From NCBI GenBank assembly GCA_902651635.1, contig CACRSC010000020.1, forward strand, positions 53,886-117,885: 64,000 nucleotides of DNA, read 5' to 3'. Below are positions 23,236 through 33,839 of the stretch, one piece after another. Positions within the stretch are counted from its first letter, which is position 1. Each line of letters begins with the position of its first letter. Under the pieces are notes generated by a model that made no database searches, was not told the DNA's origin, and saw only the letters and a program-made list of their open reading frames with translations. A program made the translations under genes and the position numbers. Source of the stretch: Mastigamoeba balamuthi. Lineage: Eukaryota > Evosea > Mastigamoebida > Mastigamoebidae.

Positions 23236-24045
23236 TGACCAAATGTTTATTGAACTTCTTCAAATAGACAAAGATTGTTTTCTTTCTTGAATTAGAACTT
23301 ATACAGAGCCTGTACCCCTAAAAGAGTGGACCAACCAGCACTCTTAACCACTCATAAGAGACTGCCAGGCCCCTGTAGAGTAGCTCGTCGTAAAGGGATC
23401 CAAAAAAGAAGGGGGTTTGCCAACAAATGAGGTAATCGTCACAATTTTGTGAATGGGTGAGTCTGGTGGGGCAGCGCCAGGGGAGCCGAGGAGAAGCCTG
23501 GCGTCCTCGGGGGTGATGAAGAGGCAGACGACGTGCTGCAGCCGAGGGGTGGCGACGCCGCCATTGCTGGGCGACGCGAGACAGTGGTGTGGAAGGAGAT
23601 TTGCGAAATCACACGCCCTGGAGCAGAATTTCCTTCGCAAGTGGCCCAGCACATGTTTAAATTGTCAAAGCCAAGTCGGGAGGTTAAAACGTCGTGAATC
23701 GCATTGTTGCACTGCAACGGTGATAGTTGCATTTTGACGCACGTGGAAATATGGCCACAAATGTGCAATACTCGACAGAATGTGCTATGCTTGCAGCAGT
23801 GCCTTTCCCCCATTTTTTCTGTTTTGCCCTTTAAACACCTCTCAACTCCAATTGAGCCGGTGGCCTGTTGTCAGTACCTCCTCCGCCAGTGGCGGATGCG
23901 TCGGCTCTGTCCACCCGGCGTTTTTCACGAAAGCTTGTTTGGAATATCAAGTTCAAGTGCATTCCTCATTCAATCAGGAATTTCAAGTCTTGCCCAGCAT
24001 ATCGCTCTCGTTTGTCTCAGTCTCAAGATAAAGCACAGCATCTAT

Positions 24046-26038
24046 ATGAGACTGCACGTGGCGCTCATCGCTCTCTCCTCTCTGGCTCTCTCTGTACGGA
24101 CTCTTTTTGTCTCCAACGCGCAGTGGCGCTGACTGATTCTCCTGCACCGTAGGCGCCAGCCCCCGTGTCGATATGGGAGAGCACAGGGCTGAGCACCAGG
24201 AGGGTCGTCGTCGCGGCGGGAGTACCCACGTCTCTCGAGGGACCGGAGCTCGCGCTGTCTCCCCTCACGCGCAACATCACGTTCGGTTGGTCATCGTCCA
24301 GGGCGCTCAACTATGTCATGCGCAACACCTTCACCGTCCTCAACTCGTCCGCCGCCGTCGACGCCCTCAACGTCAGGCCCGTCTCCGTGCGATCCATAGG
24401 CAGGAGCGGCACTGTGCCCACAGCGCCTGCGCTGTGGCAGGCGTCGATAGACTGCAGCGCCAAGTTCACTGGGCTCCTGCAGTTCATGTTCTTCGTGTGG
24501 GACGCCAACAGCAGCGCCGTGTACGACCCCATTGACTTCGAGATCGAGTGGTCCTGCGCTTCCCCCGGCTGCGACCCGCTCTGCGAGTCGCTGGGTCGCG
24601 GTTCCTGCGACAACCTGCTGGGCGAGTGCAGGTGCTCTGACGGGTACACGGGGAGCTACTGCGGCTACAAGATCGACCTGGGTCACGAACAGCTCCCCGG
24701 AGAACCCTTCCAGATTGCGGTCGAGGTTCCATCTGCAACGGGCATGGAGTGGGTCCAAGTAGTCGATTCTGATGCCGGGGTCGAGTACGACAACCGCAAC
24801 CTGTGGACGTGGAGCCACGACTCTGACTCGGCAAAAGCGGTCAGGCTGCAGGACATCTACTCAGTCAACCAGACCTTCCAGACGTACCTGCCCCCCGGAA
24901 ACTACAAGTTCTCGTTCTTCCGCGACTCGTTCAGCAAGCTGATGGGCGTCGAGCAGATCACAGTGTTGCCCTGGGACAACGATACGTGCACCAGCGACAG
25001 CGACTGCAACGAGGGAATGTGCGTGGACGGCTCGTGCGCGTGCAGCGGCTCGAGGTTCGGCGGACACTGCGAGCGCGGCTGCTCCAACTACACGGAGCTA
25101 GTCAACCACACTGGCGTCGCCCAGTCAGACCAGGGCGAGGCGTCGCTGGAGAGAGCCATGTACATGCCCAATAATCGCTGTGCCTGGGTCATTGTGCCAA
25201 ACGGCAGCAGAGGGGGCAGCTGGGACTACGTACATATCGAGTTCGATTGGCTGGAAATCGGGGACGGCGACAGCATAGAACTGTGGTCTGGGCCCGACCT
25301 GGAGAACATCGAGCTGCAGATGACATTCACGTCCAAGACCGAAGTCCCGCGCATATACGCCAATGTAGTTCTTGTGGGGCTCATAACGGACATCGAGAGC
25401 GGCGCTGCTGGGTTCAGGCTTAGGTACTCGACCGGGAAGGATCACAGTGAGCCCCTTATCATCCTATTGTAGATCTAACGCGAGTCCATCAGAGAACACG
25501 CTCGCCATGGCACTAGGGATACCTGGCGGAGTTGTGCTCCTATGCGTGTTCGCTGCCACTGCATGCGGGGTCGGACGTTACTGGTGCGAATCAGTGATAA
25601 CCAGCTCGGACTCAATGCTCCTCTTTCAGCCGGAATAAGGGGAGGAGGGACCCCAAGCTTGTCAACCTTCCGGTGGAGATGGACGGCACCAAGGCCTTCG
25701 ACATTTATCTACGGACCCCTGTGGAGATGTCTCCGGCCACTACAAACCAGACTTCGTCCCCGGGTTACGTCACGACAGGCGTGCCGAGCTACTCGCTAGA
25801 GAGCACCGTCATCGCCTCGGTGGCAGGGGTGTACAGCAACAATGCTGTTGCGAAGACTGCCGTGCAGCACAGTGCGTCGCCTGCATCGCCCAACCTGTCG
25901 TCAGGGTCGGTGTTCATCAAGGCGGGAAGCGCCTCGCAGCAAAGCGCCGGGAGTGGTAACGCCATTCAGCACTCGTCCTCTGATCTGGACCTGTCCACAA
26001 TCATGCCCCCCGACTCTGTCGCCAAGGGCAGAGATTGA
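24046..26038 (+). CDS. EGF/CUB type I membrane protein, family copy 1
   Basis: Exons 24046-24093, 24153-25446, 25493-25583 and 25630-26038 give 613 residues. The signal peptide MRLHVALIALSSLALS is exactly exon 1. Then: a conserved N-terminal domain of about 130 residues (PLTRNITFGWSS; ASIDCSAKFTGLLQF; VYDPIDFEIEWSC), an EGF-like module (about 155-188), a middle beta-rich domain ending ITVLPWDND, a second EGF-like module (about 294-322), a CUB-like domain (about 325-445; WVIVPNGS, DYVHIEFDW, LITDIESGAAGFRLRY), a membrane helix (GGVVLLCVFAATACGVG) and a 136-residue tail starting NKGRRDPKLVNLPVEMDGTK. The tail is rich in Ser/Thr. Surface receptor or adhesin is the likely role; ligand unknown. 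The copy looks intact and belongs to subfamily A with the copy at 52043-54058. Confidence 0.88.
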
Positions 26039-26242
26039 AACAAGTTCAATCATCTCATCACAATGACCTTCCCCAGTTGCAACTGCTTTGTCTTGCCACT
26101 CTCTGGCCTACCAGCAGAACCATTAACGAACAAGTTGGCCCAGAGAGTAATCCATCAAGGAATAATGAGCCGTGAGTTCATGAACAAAAGAGAGTGTCAC
26201 AATTGATTTGCTAATACACGATACGAAATCCGGAATGGCGGG

Positions 26243-29200
26243 CTATTTAAAACGCTTGCCCATGACCTCGAGCGGGTTGCCCGAGGCGTGGCGGAAGCTG
26301 TCCGACTGTCTCTGCATCCAGACCGACGCCTCTGGGTACGACTGCGCCTTCTCCGGCGCCTTCTCCTGCGCCTTCTCCTGCGCCGCGGTGGCCGAGACCT
26401 GCAGCGGCTGCCTGCTGTGCGCGTGCAGCTGCTCGCTGCTGGGGAACTGCTGCCTGTTGGACGACATCAGCAGCGCGTTCTGCGTCACAGACCTCGTCAC
26501 GCGCTTGTACGCTGTCGTAGTCGTCGCGACAACGGTCGTCGCGCGCGCCTCGAGCCTCGTCTTGCCTCTGGCCGCCATCAGCTCCTCGCGCAGCAGCGCC
26601 CGCAGGCTGCCCTCTGTCTTCTCGCCCGCGAGCTGCATCAGCAGCCTGTTCTTCTTCCCGCGCAGCGACGACGCCAGGGCAGCAGCCGCCTCGCTGGCCA
26701 CGCTGTCGGCCGCGGGCTGCTTGTCCCTGTCGGCCGCGGGCTCCTTCTCCTTCTTGCGCTGCTCGCGCAGGGAGTTGACGACGAGGTCGCGGAGCTTCAG
26801 CCACGCCCTGTCGCACTCGCCCGCGCTCTGCACGGCCGCCGCCACGCGCGCTCGCAGGCCGTCGAGCTCCGTCCCCGTGGGCCTGTACTTGGGCGCCTCG
26901 TCCTCGAGCGCCTTCTGGGCGATGCCGCGCAGTGTGTTGGCGGCGTTGTGGTCGAGCTCGATCTGCTTGAGGTCCCTGGCTGTCGCCTGCGCGGCCAGGG
27001 CGCCCGTCTCGACGCTGTCGGCGAGCTTCTGCATCTCCGCAATGGCCGCACGCGCGTCGGCGATCTCGCGGGTCTCCCGGGCGGCAACGCGCTCGGCGAC
27101 CGTCTTGGCCTCGAGCTCGCGGAGCACGGCGAGCTCCTCCTCGCACGCGTGGGCCTCGGGGACGATGGACTGCTGGGCGCTCTTGCGCAGCGACTGCGAG
27201 AGCGCCGTCGCCGTCGCCGAGAGCTCCTCGATGCGCTTGCGCGAGGCCTCGACGAGGGCCTTGCGCTCGGCGACGCGGGCCAGCGCTGCGGAGACCTCCT
27301 GCGCCTCGTGCACGGCGTCGATGTGCGTGACGCACTCGTCGACGTCGCTGAGCATCTGGCGCGCGGCCTCGTGGTGCACCGCCTCGTCCTCGATGCGCGC
27401 CTGCCAGAACGCGATGCGCTTGCCGACGCCGCTGGCGATGGCCAGCGCGCGCGAGAGCAGCGGCGTCGCGAGCTCGGCCTCGCGGACGCCCTCCGAGGCC
27501 CTGCGCTTGTTGATGGTCGTTTCGACGAGGTAGTCGCAGATGTACTTCTTGATCTCCGCGCGGTCCGCCGTGACCTCGGCGTTGCGGATGACGAGCCCGC
27601 GGATGTCGCCCTGCACGGCCTCCATCTCTCCCGCGAGCTGCTTGGCCTCCTCCATCAGCGACTGCTCCTCGAGCACCGACTCGGGCTCGGGAATCGAGTC
27701 GAAGAGCGCCTTCATGTCGGCCTCGGTCTGCCCCGCCGCGATCGGCACGGGGGCGCGCTCCACGTAGACCTTGGGCACGACCTCGTACAGCGTCTCGGGC
27801 TTGGGGAACCCCGCCAGCCGGAACGTCCCGCGCGACGCCACGCTGGCGCCCGCCGACGTGATTTGCTCGAGGTTCTCGAGCGCCGCCCGCGTGGCCTCGG
27901 CGAGCAGCGCGGTGCAGCGCGGTGCGATCATCGACACGCGGGCGGCCTTGGCGACGACGGGCCCGATGTAGTCCACGCGCTGCGTGCGCTTGGTGCACGC
28001 GATGATCTGCTCTGCGCGACCCGTGTTCACTCCGACGCGCAGCTGCAGAGCCCCGCCCAGCAGACCTTTGGGCCACTCGGTCTCGGCGAAGGTCCCCAGC
28101 AGCCGCGCGCAGAAGAGGACGGCGGCCGCGGGGGCCTGGAACGCGGCCATGAAGGCCTCGCCATCGCCCTTGACCTCGTAGCCACCAGACGAGGCGATGC
28201 AGTCCCTGACGATACTGTGCTGCATCTGCACCGCCTCGGCCATCGCTGTCGCCGTCTTCTCCCACTGCTCCTCCTTCCCGCAGATGTCCCCGATGGCTGT
28301 AGGCCACGAGGGGCTCAGTGAGCTCGCAGGTTGCGCAGAGGGGAAAGGGGCAATTGGATTCGGATTCAATATACCGATTGTGACGACGCCACTGGGGGCC
28401 TCTTCGGTGTCATCGGCCAGCACGGCGGGCTGGGGCTTGGCATCGAGCTTGGCCGACTGTACAATAGCCTTGCTCTCCATGACACAGATGGATGCGAGCA
28501 GCTTCCTGCACTGTGACCTGAGAGCCGAGACCTCCTTCTCCTTCCTCAGCATCACCCGCTCCTTCTGCTCCAGCTCTGCACGCGATAAGAACGTCAGTGA
28601 TGTCCCGGTTACAATGAACGGATAGTGTGCGTGTGAGCATCGAGGGAACTGGTGAACGTGGGGTAGAATGTAATGAAGGGAGAGTTCGCTAAGTGGATGC
28701 AGTGCAGAGTGAGGTCTGTGCCTTCCTCGAGCTCGCCGTAGGGGTGGCCATCCTTGAGCTGGTCGACCTTGTTGCCGAGCTTCATGCGGACCTTGGCCCT
28801 GCAGCTCAGCGCGTCCATCAGCCCGTGGTTCTCAGCCTTGAGGTCCTCGATCATCTTCCACAGCTTCGCCCCCTCGACCTCTGCCTTGGACGCCTCCTCC
28901 TGCGCTCTCACACCGTCAATTGGAACCAGGGCGCTGGTTTGCTACCTTGGAGCCGAGCATGTCCTGGTAGCGCTTCTCGCGGGCTGCGAGGCTCTCGGAC
29001 TCCTCCTTGGCCGCCGCCATCTGCCTGCCCAGGTCCGCTGCGGTCGCCCTGGCCTTGTCCAGCCCAGACAGCAGCTCCGTGATCTCCTCTCTGTACCGCG
29101 TGTACGATGCGGGCGCCACCAGCCCCACGTCGCCCAGCCCGATCATCCCCACCCCCATCGGCTCCGACTTGACCCTTTTTTTTGCCGCGCAGAACCGTCA

Positions 29201-29805
29201 ATACGCGGTCGAGGGCTAAGTCCGGCGGAGCGTTCGGGATCGCACAGGAGCGTCGACTTCTTGAGGTTAGCCGAACCCGAGCGCGGTGGAATCGTGGAGA
29301 GACCCGACGGCGGACTCGACGACGAGAGCCCCGCCTCGCGGAGGTGCGCGGACGCAGACCGCGTGCTGCTGATGGGCGAGAGCTGCGCCGACGACTTGGA
29401 CCCAGACAGCGGTGGCTGTAGCTGCTGCTGCTGCGACACGGAGCTCGTGCGGTGCAGAGCGGCGGCCCTGCGGGGGCCCAGGAGGTCCGTCGACGAGGAG
29501 GAGTTCGCGGCTCGCGAACGCTCCAGCAGCGCGTTTGTCGACATGCTCGACGTGCCGGCACGCAGGGGCTCGGGGCGCGTCAGGCGGTCGATGTTGCGCC
29601 GCTTGAACTGCGGTGGAGACCCTTTCATCGGCGAGGAGACGCGGTCGTGGTCGCAAGACTCGTAGTGCTGCTGCTGCTGACACTGAGTCTAAAAATAAAA
29701 CCGCATTCAATAGCACTGATGCAACTCTGCTGGACGCACCTGCAGGGCGGGCGAGTGCGCGGGCTCCGAGTGGTGTCTGATGGGAGGGAACAACTCCGTG
29801 GACAT
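26243..29805 (-). CDS. Long coiled-coil protein with a degenerate class III nucleotide cyclase domain
   Basis: The start ATG is at 29805 (MSTELFPPIRHHSEP), followed by a Ser/Gln-rich region and coiled coil (AADLGRQMAAAKEESESL). The cyclase homology domain is at about 28420-27880: VVTIAIGDI after splicing, GGYEVKGDGEAFMAAF, LRVGVNTGRAEQ, DYIGPVVAKAARV. The first metal Asp is kept (GDI), the second is Glu (DGEAF where EGDAF is usual), and the Asn of N-x-x-x-R is Ala (VVAKAAR). A coiled coil of several hundred residues follows, with a basic, Gln-rich tail. Catalysis is doubtful. The intron starting at 28721 is GC-AG. A frame break at an A8 run near 29172 is probably a homopolymer error; alternatively translation starts at 29158 and the upstream part is separate. 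Confidence 0.75.
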
Positions 29806-30399
29806 TCGCCCCTGCCCCTCGCAGAGCGCTCCCAGAGGAAAAGAGAAGCCTCTGCCGAAGTGCTCGGGGAAAAAAGATTGAATACCCCTGATATTTCTAG
29901 ATTCTATCGAGACGTGGCACGGGCGTGGTCGACCCATTAATGGAACTGCAGCAAAAGCAAATAATGCTGAACAGCATTCTGGATAGTTCGCAGTGCCTTC
30001 ACCTTCTCCCGACTGAACAGCAGTGACAGAACCACAAGGAAAAGCCCCGAATGGCAGTGACGCAGCTGCGCGACAGGCAATAATCGTCCAGCCAGCATCC
30101 AGGACACAGCCGCTGTCGATTATGGAGGATTTATGTGCCCGGAGGTCAGTTCGCCCCAGAGATATCTGGGCAAACGGCCGTTGCTTTCGAGCAGCACACA
30201 CTCTGGTGGATCTACATGCGTGCTGGCGGGAGTGGAGGGGACCGACCCTCGTATTGCACAAGAGGAGGAACGCTCTGCGGCTCGCCCTGACATATTTCCC
30301 AGAAAAATCTCAACGGATCGCGCAGATCTCGCAGATCCGCATTCACAGCGCGAGAGCGAGCGGTCCGCGGTCTGCCTGGAGGTCAGCCCGCTTGCGCGG
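29806..30399. other. Divergent spacer
   Basis: The spacer lies between the cyclase-like gene (-) and the F-box gene (+). It contains AGATATCT within 30153-30170 and GATATTTCTAGA near 29889-29900 but no supported gene. An open frame upstream of 30400 is continuous with the F-box ORF, but its composition is unlike protein, so I start the gene at 30400. Confidence 0.4.
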
Positions 30400-31245
30400 A
30401 TGGCAGAGCTATCGGGGCTCGCACTCGAGCGTGTCCTGTTCTTCGTCGCTGCCCTCGAGCCTCTGGAGCACTGGTGTCGTTTGCCCTTCTCCAACGCCCG
30501 AGCGCCCAGCAACGGTCTTCGCAGCCACTGCAGCCGCTCACAACGCTCCCCGACACCCCGCAGGAGCTCCTACGCCTCGGTGTGCCGTTCCTGGCGCGAG
30601 GCAGCGCGCAGGGCGTTCAGGGCGGCGTACAGCGAGGCCGTGCCGCACTTCACGCCGGAGCTCGCGCACGACAGCCTCGTCGTCTCGAACCGCGGCCGCA
30701 CCGTCTCGCAGCCCCCGCACGGACCCTCGCCCCAGCGCTTCTGCTGGGCTGCCGCCAGCCCCTCGCGCGAGCTGCAGCTCCCCCCGGGCTCGCGGGCCTC
30801 GGTCTCGCTGCGCCTCGACTCGGCGTCGGCCGCGGGCGAGTTCGTCGGCGTCTTCGTCGCGAGACGCCCGCCGCAGAGGCTCCGCGTCGCCGGAGACCCG
30901 CAGCTCGACGCGCTGTCGACGGGCGAGTACGCGCTGCGGGCGCTGGCGACGACGGGAGGGGGCGTGGCGGAGCAGGACGGCGGCGGAGAGGCCGTGTTCT
31001 GGTACGCCGCGGGCGAGAAGAGGCTCGACGCGGGGCCGGGCAGCACGTTCTGCGTCGACGTCGACCTCTGCGCGGGCGCCGTCTCGTTCCGCGTGCAGAA
31101 GAGCTCGCAGTCGCACGAGCACCTCGTGGCCTCGGCGACGGTGCCGTGCGCGGCGCTCTGCGCTCCGGACAGCACGGGGGCGCGGGCGAGGCTCTACTTT
31201 GTCGTGACGCTCTGCCCCGGCTCCTCGTGGACAATAGTCAACTGA
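30400..31245 (+). CDS. F-box protein with SPRY-like C-terminus
   Basis: Exons 30400-30473 and 30564-31245 give 251 residues. Splicing joins MAELSGLALERVLFFVAALEP-LEHW to SSYASVCRSWREAARRAF, a recognisable F-box (the SVCRSWREAA half is strong). The rest is a beta-rich domain with FVGVFVARRPPQRL, EAVFWYAAGEKRLD, TFCVDVDLCAGAVSFRV and LYFVVTLCPGSSW, which resembles a SPRY/B30.2 fold. Such proteins usually serve as substrate receptors of SCF ubiquitin ligases. The SPRY call is from pattern only and less sure than the F-box. Confidence 0.7.
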   Translation: MAELSGLALERVLFFVAALEPLEHWCRLPFSNARAPSNGLRSHCSRSQRSPTPRRSSYASVCRSWREAARRAFRAAYSEAVPHFTPELAHDSLVVSNRGRTVSQPPHGPSPQRFCWAAASPSRELQLPPGSRASVSLRLDSASAAGEFVGVFVARRPPQRLRVAGDPQLDALSTGEYALRALATTGGGVAEQDGGGEAVFWYAAGEKRLDAGPGSTFCVDVDLCAGAVSFRVQKSSQSHEHLVASATVPCAALCAPDSTGARARLYFVVTLCPGSSWTIVN

Positions 31246-31645
31246 GGGCGTCGCCGCAGTGCGCGCACCTGTCTACCGTTGTGTCCCGCCCGGCCTGAGT
31301 GAGGAGGCAAGGGCTCAGTTGTTGGAAAGTGGCTCGCTGCTGCAAGCGCATGCGCAGAACCGCAAGGCTGACCGAGGACTCAGAGGCATCTCAGTGCACC
31401 GAGCTTCCTTCGACGGCTGGTCGTGGTCGCTCCGGCAATTGTTGTTGCATAGTGGTATTGGCATCGACTCAACTTTACGATTAGGACAGAGGGAATAGAG
31501 CCGGTTGTTAGGGATTACCATCATTGTTCAACTGATTGTGGACTCTCACCAGCCCCTGCGAACCTGGGGCATTCACGCCATGCTGCCCCTGAGGGCGACA
31601 GTACCAGCGTTGAAAATGGGCGTGCATTACTTCTCTTCGGCCCGG
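31246..31645. other. Convergent spacer
   Basis: Between the F-box gene (+) and the first metallo-beta-lactamase-fold gene (-), 3' end to 3' end. No gene, repeat or RNA is evident. Confidence 0.4.
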
Positions 31646-32632
31646 TCAGTGGCGGCGCCACACAGGGCCGTGGGCAGCGCACACGATGTTGGCGCCGAGG
31701 GCCAGTTGCATGCGGTAGCTCTGCTCCGCCATCCCCTGGTCCCAGGTTAAGTGGGTGGGCGGTATGATGACCTGGGACGCGTCGTCGCTGACCTTGCACG
31801 AGTCCCCGGGGAAGAGCGTGCCGCCAGCAACGCCCTGGGCGTAGAACGAGACGTGACCCGCCGTGTGGCCGGGGCTCTCGATGACGCGCAGGCCCCCGGG
31901 GACGGCGGGGATGACGTCGCCCTCCCTCACCGTCCGCGTTGCGCCTCCCGGGATCTTCTCGACGTGGATTTCTGGAGAAGACAACACGAACTCGTCCCAC
32001 TGCTGCCTCGCCTGCGGGTCCTGTAAGCACGCTTGTCAGCAGATAATCCCTTCCAAGGTGTGCTCTCCACCGACAACTGGCGATCAGTACACAGGGTCTC
32101 ATAGCCCGGAAGACAACACCCGGCTCGCAACTACTTCGTTCTTTGAACTGTTGGGTGATGTATTTTAATTCGCATTGCTGGAAGCCATTCTTGGCAGACT
32201 CCTTAATAAGTGATTCTCCACGATCAATTACGCGACACCAACTGAACCCCGTCGGGAACAGGTGGTTTGATATGAGAGGTGTACCTTGGGCTCGCGGCCA
32301 GGGAGGTGGCCCAGCTCGATGCCACCGGACACCGTGGCGCTGCTGATAACCTCTGCGGCGGGGTGGGCCCGCCTGACAGCCGCCAGCGCCCCGATGTGGT
32401 CGACGTCGGCGTGCGTGATGAGGATGCGGCGCACAGGCAGTGGTGCACCTGCTGCAGTTGCTGCTGATGCGGCGACGCTGCGGATGCCCTCGAGTACAGC
32501 GTCGGCGTCGCAGGGGAGGCCGGTGTCGATGACGGTGAGGCCCTCGCGAGGGTCGCAGAGGATGTAGACGCTGGTCACGAGGCCCCTGACCACGTACACG
32601 CAGCCCTCGACCACAGCGACAGCACCGACCAT
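31646..32632 (-). CDS. Metallo-beta-lactamase-fold hydrolase, tandem copy 1
   Basis: Exons 32632-32285 and 32020-31646 give 240 residues. Metal-site features of the superfamily are THADVDHIG (H-x-D-x-D-H form), PGHTAGHVSFY, FPGDS and the final AAHGPVW. The N-terminal strand GCVYVVRGLVTSVYILCD and the block GLTVIDTGLPCDAD are typical of small glyoxalase-II-like or YflN-like enzymes. Probably a soluble cytosolic hydrolase; substrate unknown. It is a tandem duplicate of the gene at 32869-33839, with the intron at the same place. Here the donor is GTACAC; in the neighbour it is GCACGT. Confidence 0.88.
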
Positions 32633-32868
32633 TGGCTCGGCCCCCAACTGACAGCGGCTAAACTATCAATCTGAAGTTGATTTTTCAGTTACCGAAAGGT
32701 GCACGGCGTTCTTTGTCATCTCACGTCAAGAATCCACTTTTCCAGTAGGACAATGTGTATTGCAGCCGACTGGGTGAGCCGGTTCTGTGATGCCGGCTCT
32801 TCTGCATGTGATGCACTTGCCCTGGGGCTCAGTTGTGCCTCAATACAACTCCAGGCAGTACAGTGTGC

Positions 32869-33839
32869 TCAGTGCTTGCGCCACACGGGGCCGTGAGCAG
32901 CGCACACGGTGCCGGCGCCGAGGGCCAGCAGCACGCGCTCGCTCTGCTCGGCCATCTGCTGGTCCCAGTTGAAGCAGTTGGGCAGCCGGGCGACCTGCGA
33001 GCCGTCGTTGCTGACCCAGCACGCGTCCCCCGTGAACAGCGTGCCGCCTGCGACGCCCGCGGCGTAGTACGAGACGTGCCCCTCCGTGTGCCCGGCGGTC
33101 CCGACGACGCGCAGGCCGCCGGGCAGCACGGGGATGGCGTCGCCGTCCTTCACGGTCTGCGTGGCGCCGCCGGGCAGCCCCTCCACGACGACGGGCGGCG
33201 TCGACAGGATGAACTCGTCCCACTGCTGCCTCGCCTTGGGGTCCTGCATGCGTTCACGACCGCATTTCAATGGCGTTGGCGAGTGAGATGCCGTCACCCA
33301 GCAACGGAGAACCACGTTGTTCCAATTTCACAGAAAACCGGATGAAAAGAGCTTTTCCTGTCGGAATTGCAGGATGCCCTGCGCCGCGAGCCTCTGGGCG
33401 AGAGAGCAATCCCCCAGGCAGCCCGAGCGGAGCACACGGGTGGGAAGTGCAACAAACACCCAGTGGGTGGACTGTCCTCTTCACGTGCCTTGGGCTCGCG
33501 GCCAGGGAGGTGGCCCAGCTCGATTCCCCTGGACTCGATGGCGCTGCTGACGACCTCGGCCGCGGGGTAGGCCCTCTTGACAGCGACCAGCGACCCGATA
33601 TGGTCGCGGTCGGCGTGCGTGACGAGTATGCGACTCAGATACGTAGGGGCGCCTGCAGCAGCAGCGGACGCGGCGACGCTGCGGATGCCCTCGAGGATGA
33701 CGCGTGCGTCGCAGGGGAGGCCGGGGTCGATGACGGTGAGGCCCTCGCGAGGGTCGATGAGTATATAGACGTTGGTCACGTCGCCCCTGGCCACGTACAC
33801 GCAGCCCTCGACCACGGCATCAACAGCAGCACAGGCCAT
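32869..33839 (-). CDS. Metallo-beta-lactamase-fold hydrolase, tandem copy 2
   Basis: Exons 33839-33489 and 33243-32869 give 241 residues. Motifs are THADRDHIG, AGHTEGHVSYY, FTGDACW and AAHGPVWRKH. Sequence, length and intron position match copy 1, so this is a local duplication. The intron begins GC (AAG|GCACGT), established by the paralogue, where the same join is AAG|GTACAC. Start chosen at the ATG giving MACAAVDAVVEGCVYVARG. Confidence 0.88.

Larger units (their letters stand above)
19122..24045. mobile_element. Lower-GC island containing a decayed DNA transposon
   Basis: The base composition drops visibly from about 19130 to 24040 compared with the GC-rich genes on both sides. The interior holds two divergent coding remnants, 20545-21816 (-) and 21979-23012 (+), and several AT-rich short-repeat patches. 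The first 1.4 kb (19122-20540) has no gene I can support, only short open frames and short near-duplicates such as the two AAGGA.CAGAG.ATCACAAAGC copies at 20404-20470. I could not define terminal inverted repeats or a target-site duplication. A composite of more than one insertion is possible. Confidence 0.55.

Noticed and set aside
26288-28321. A plus-strand open frame of nearly 680 codons opposite the cyclase-like gene
   Set aside because: Composition (Arg, Leu, Gly, Asp) and lack of motifs mark it as a mirror of the GC-rich coiled-coil frame.
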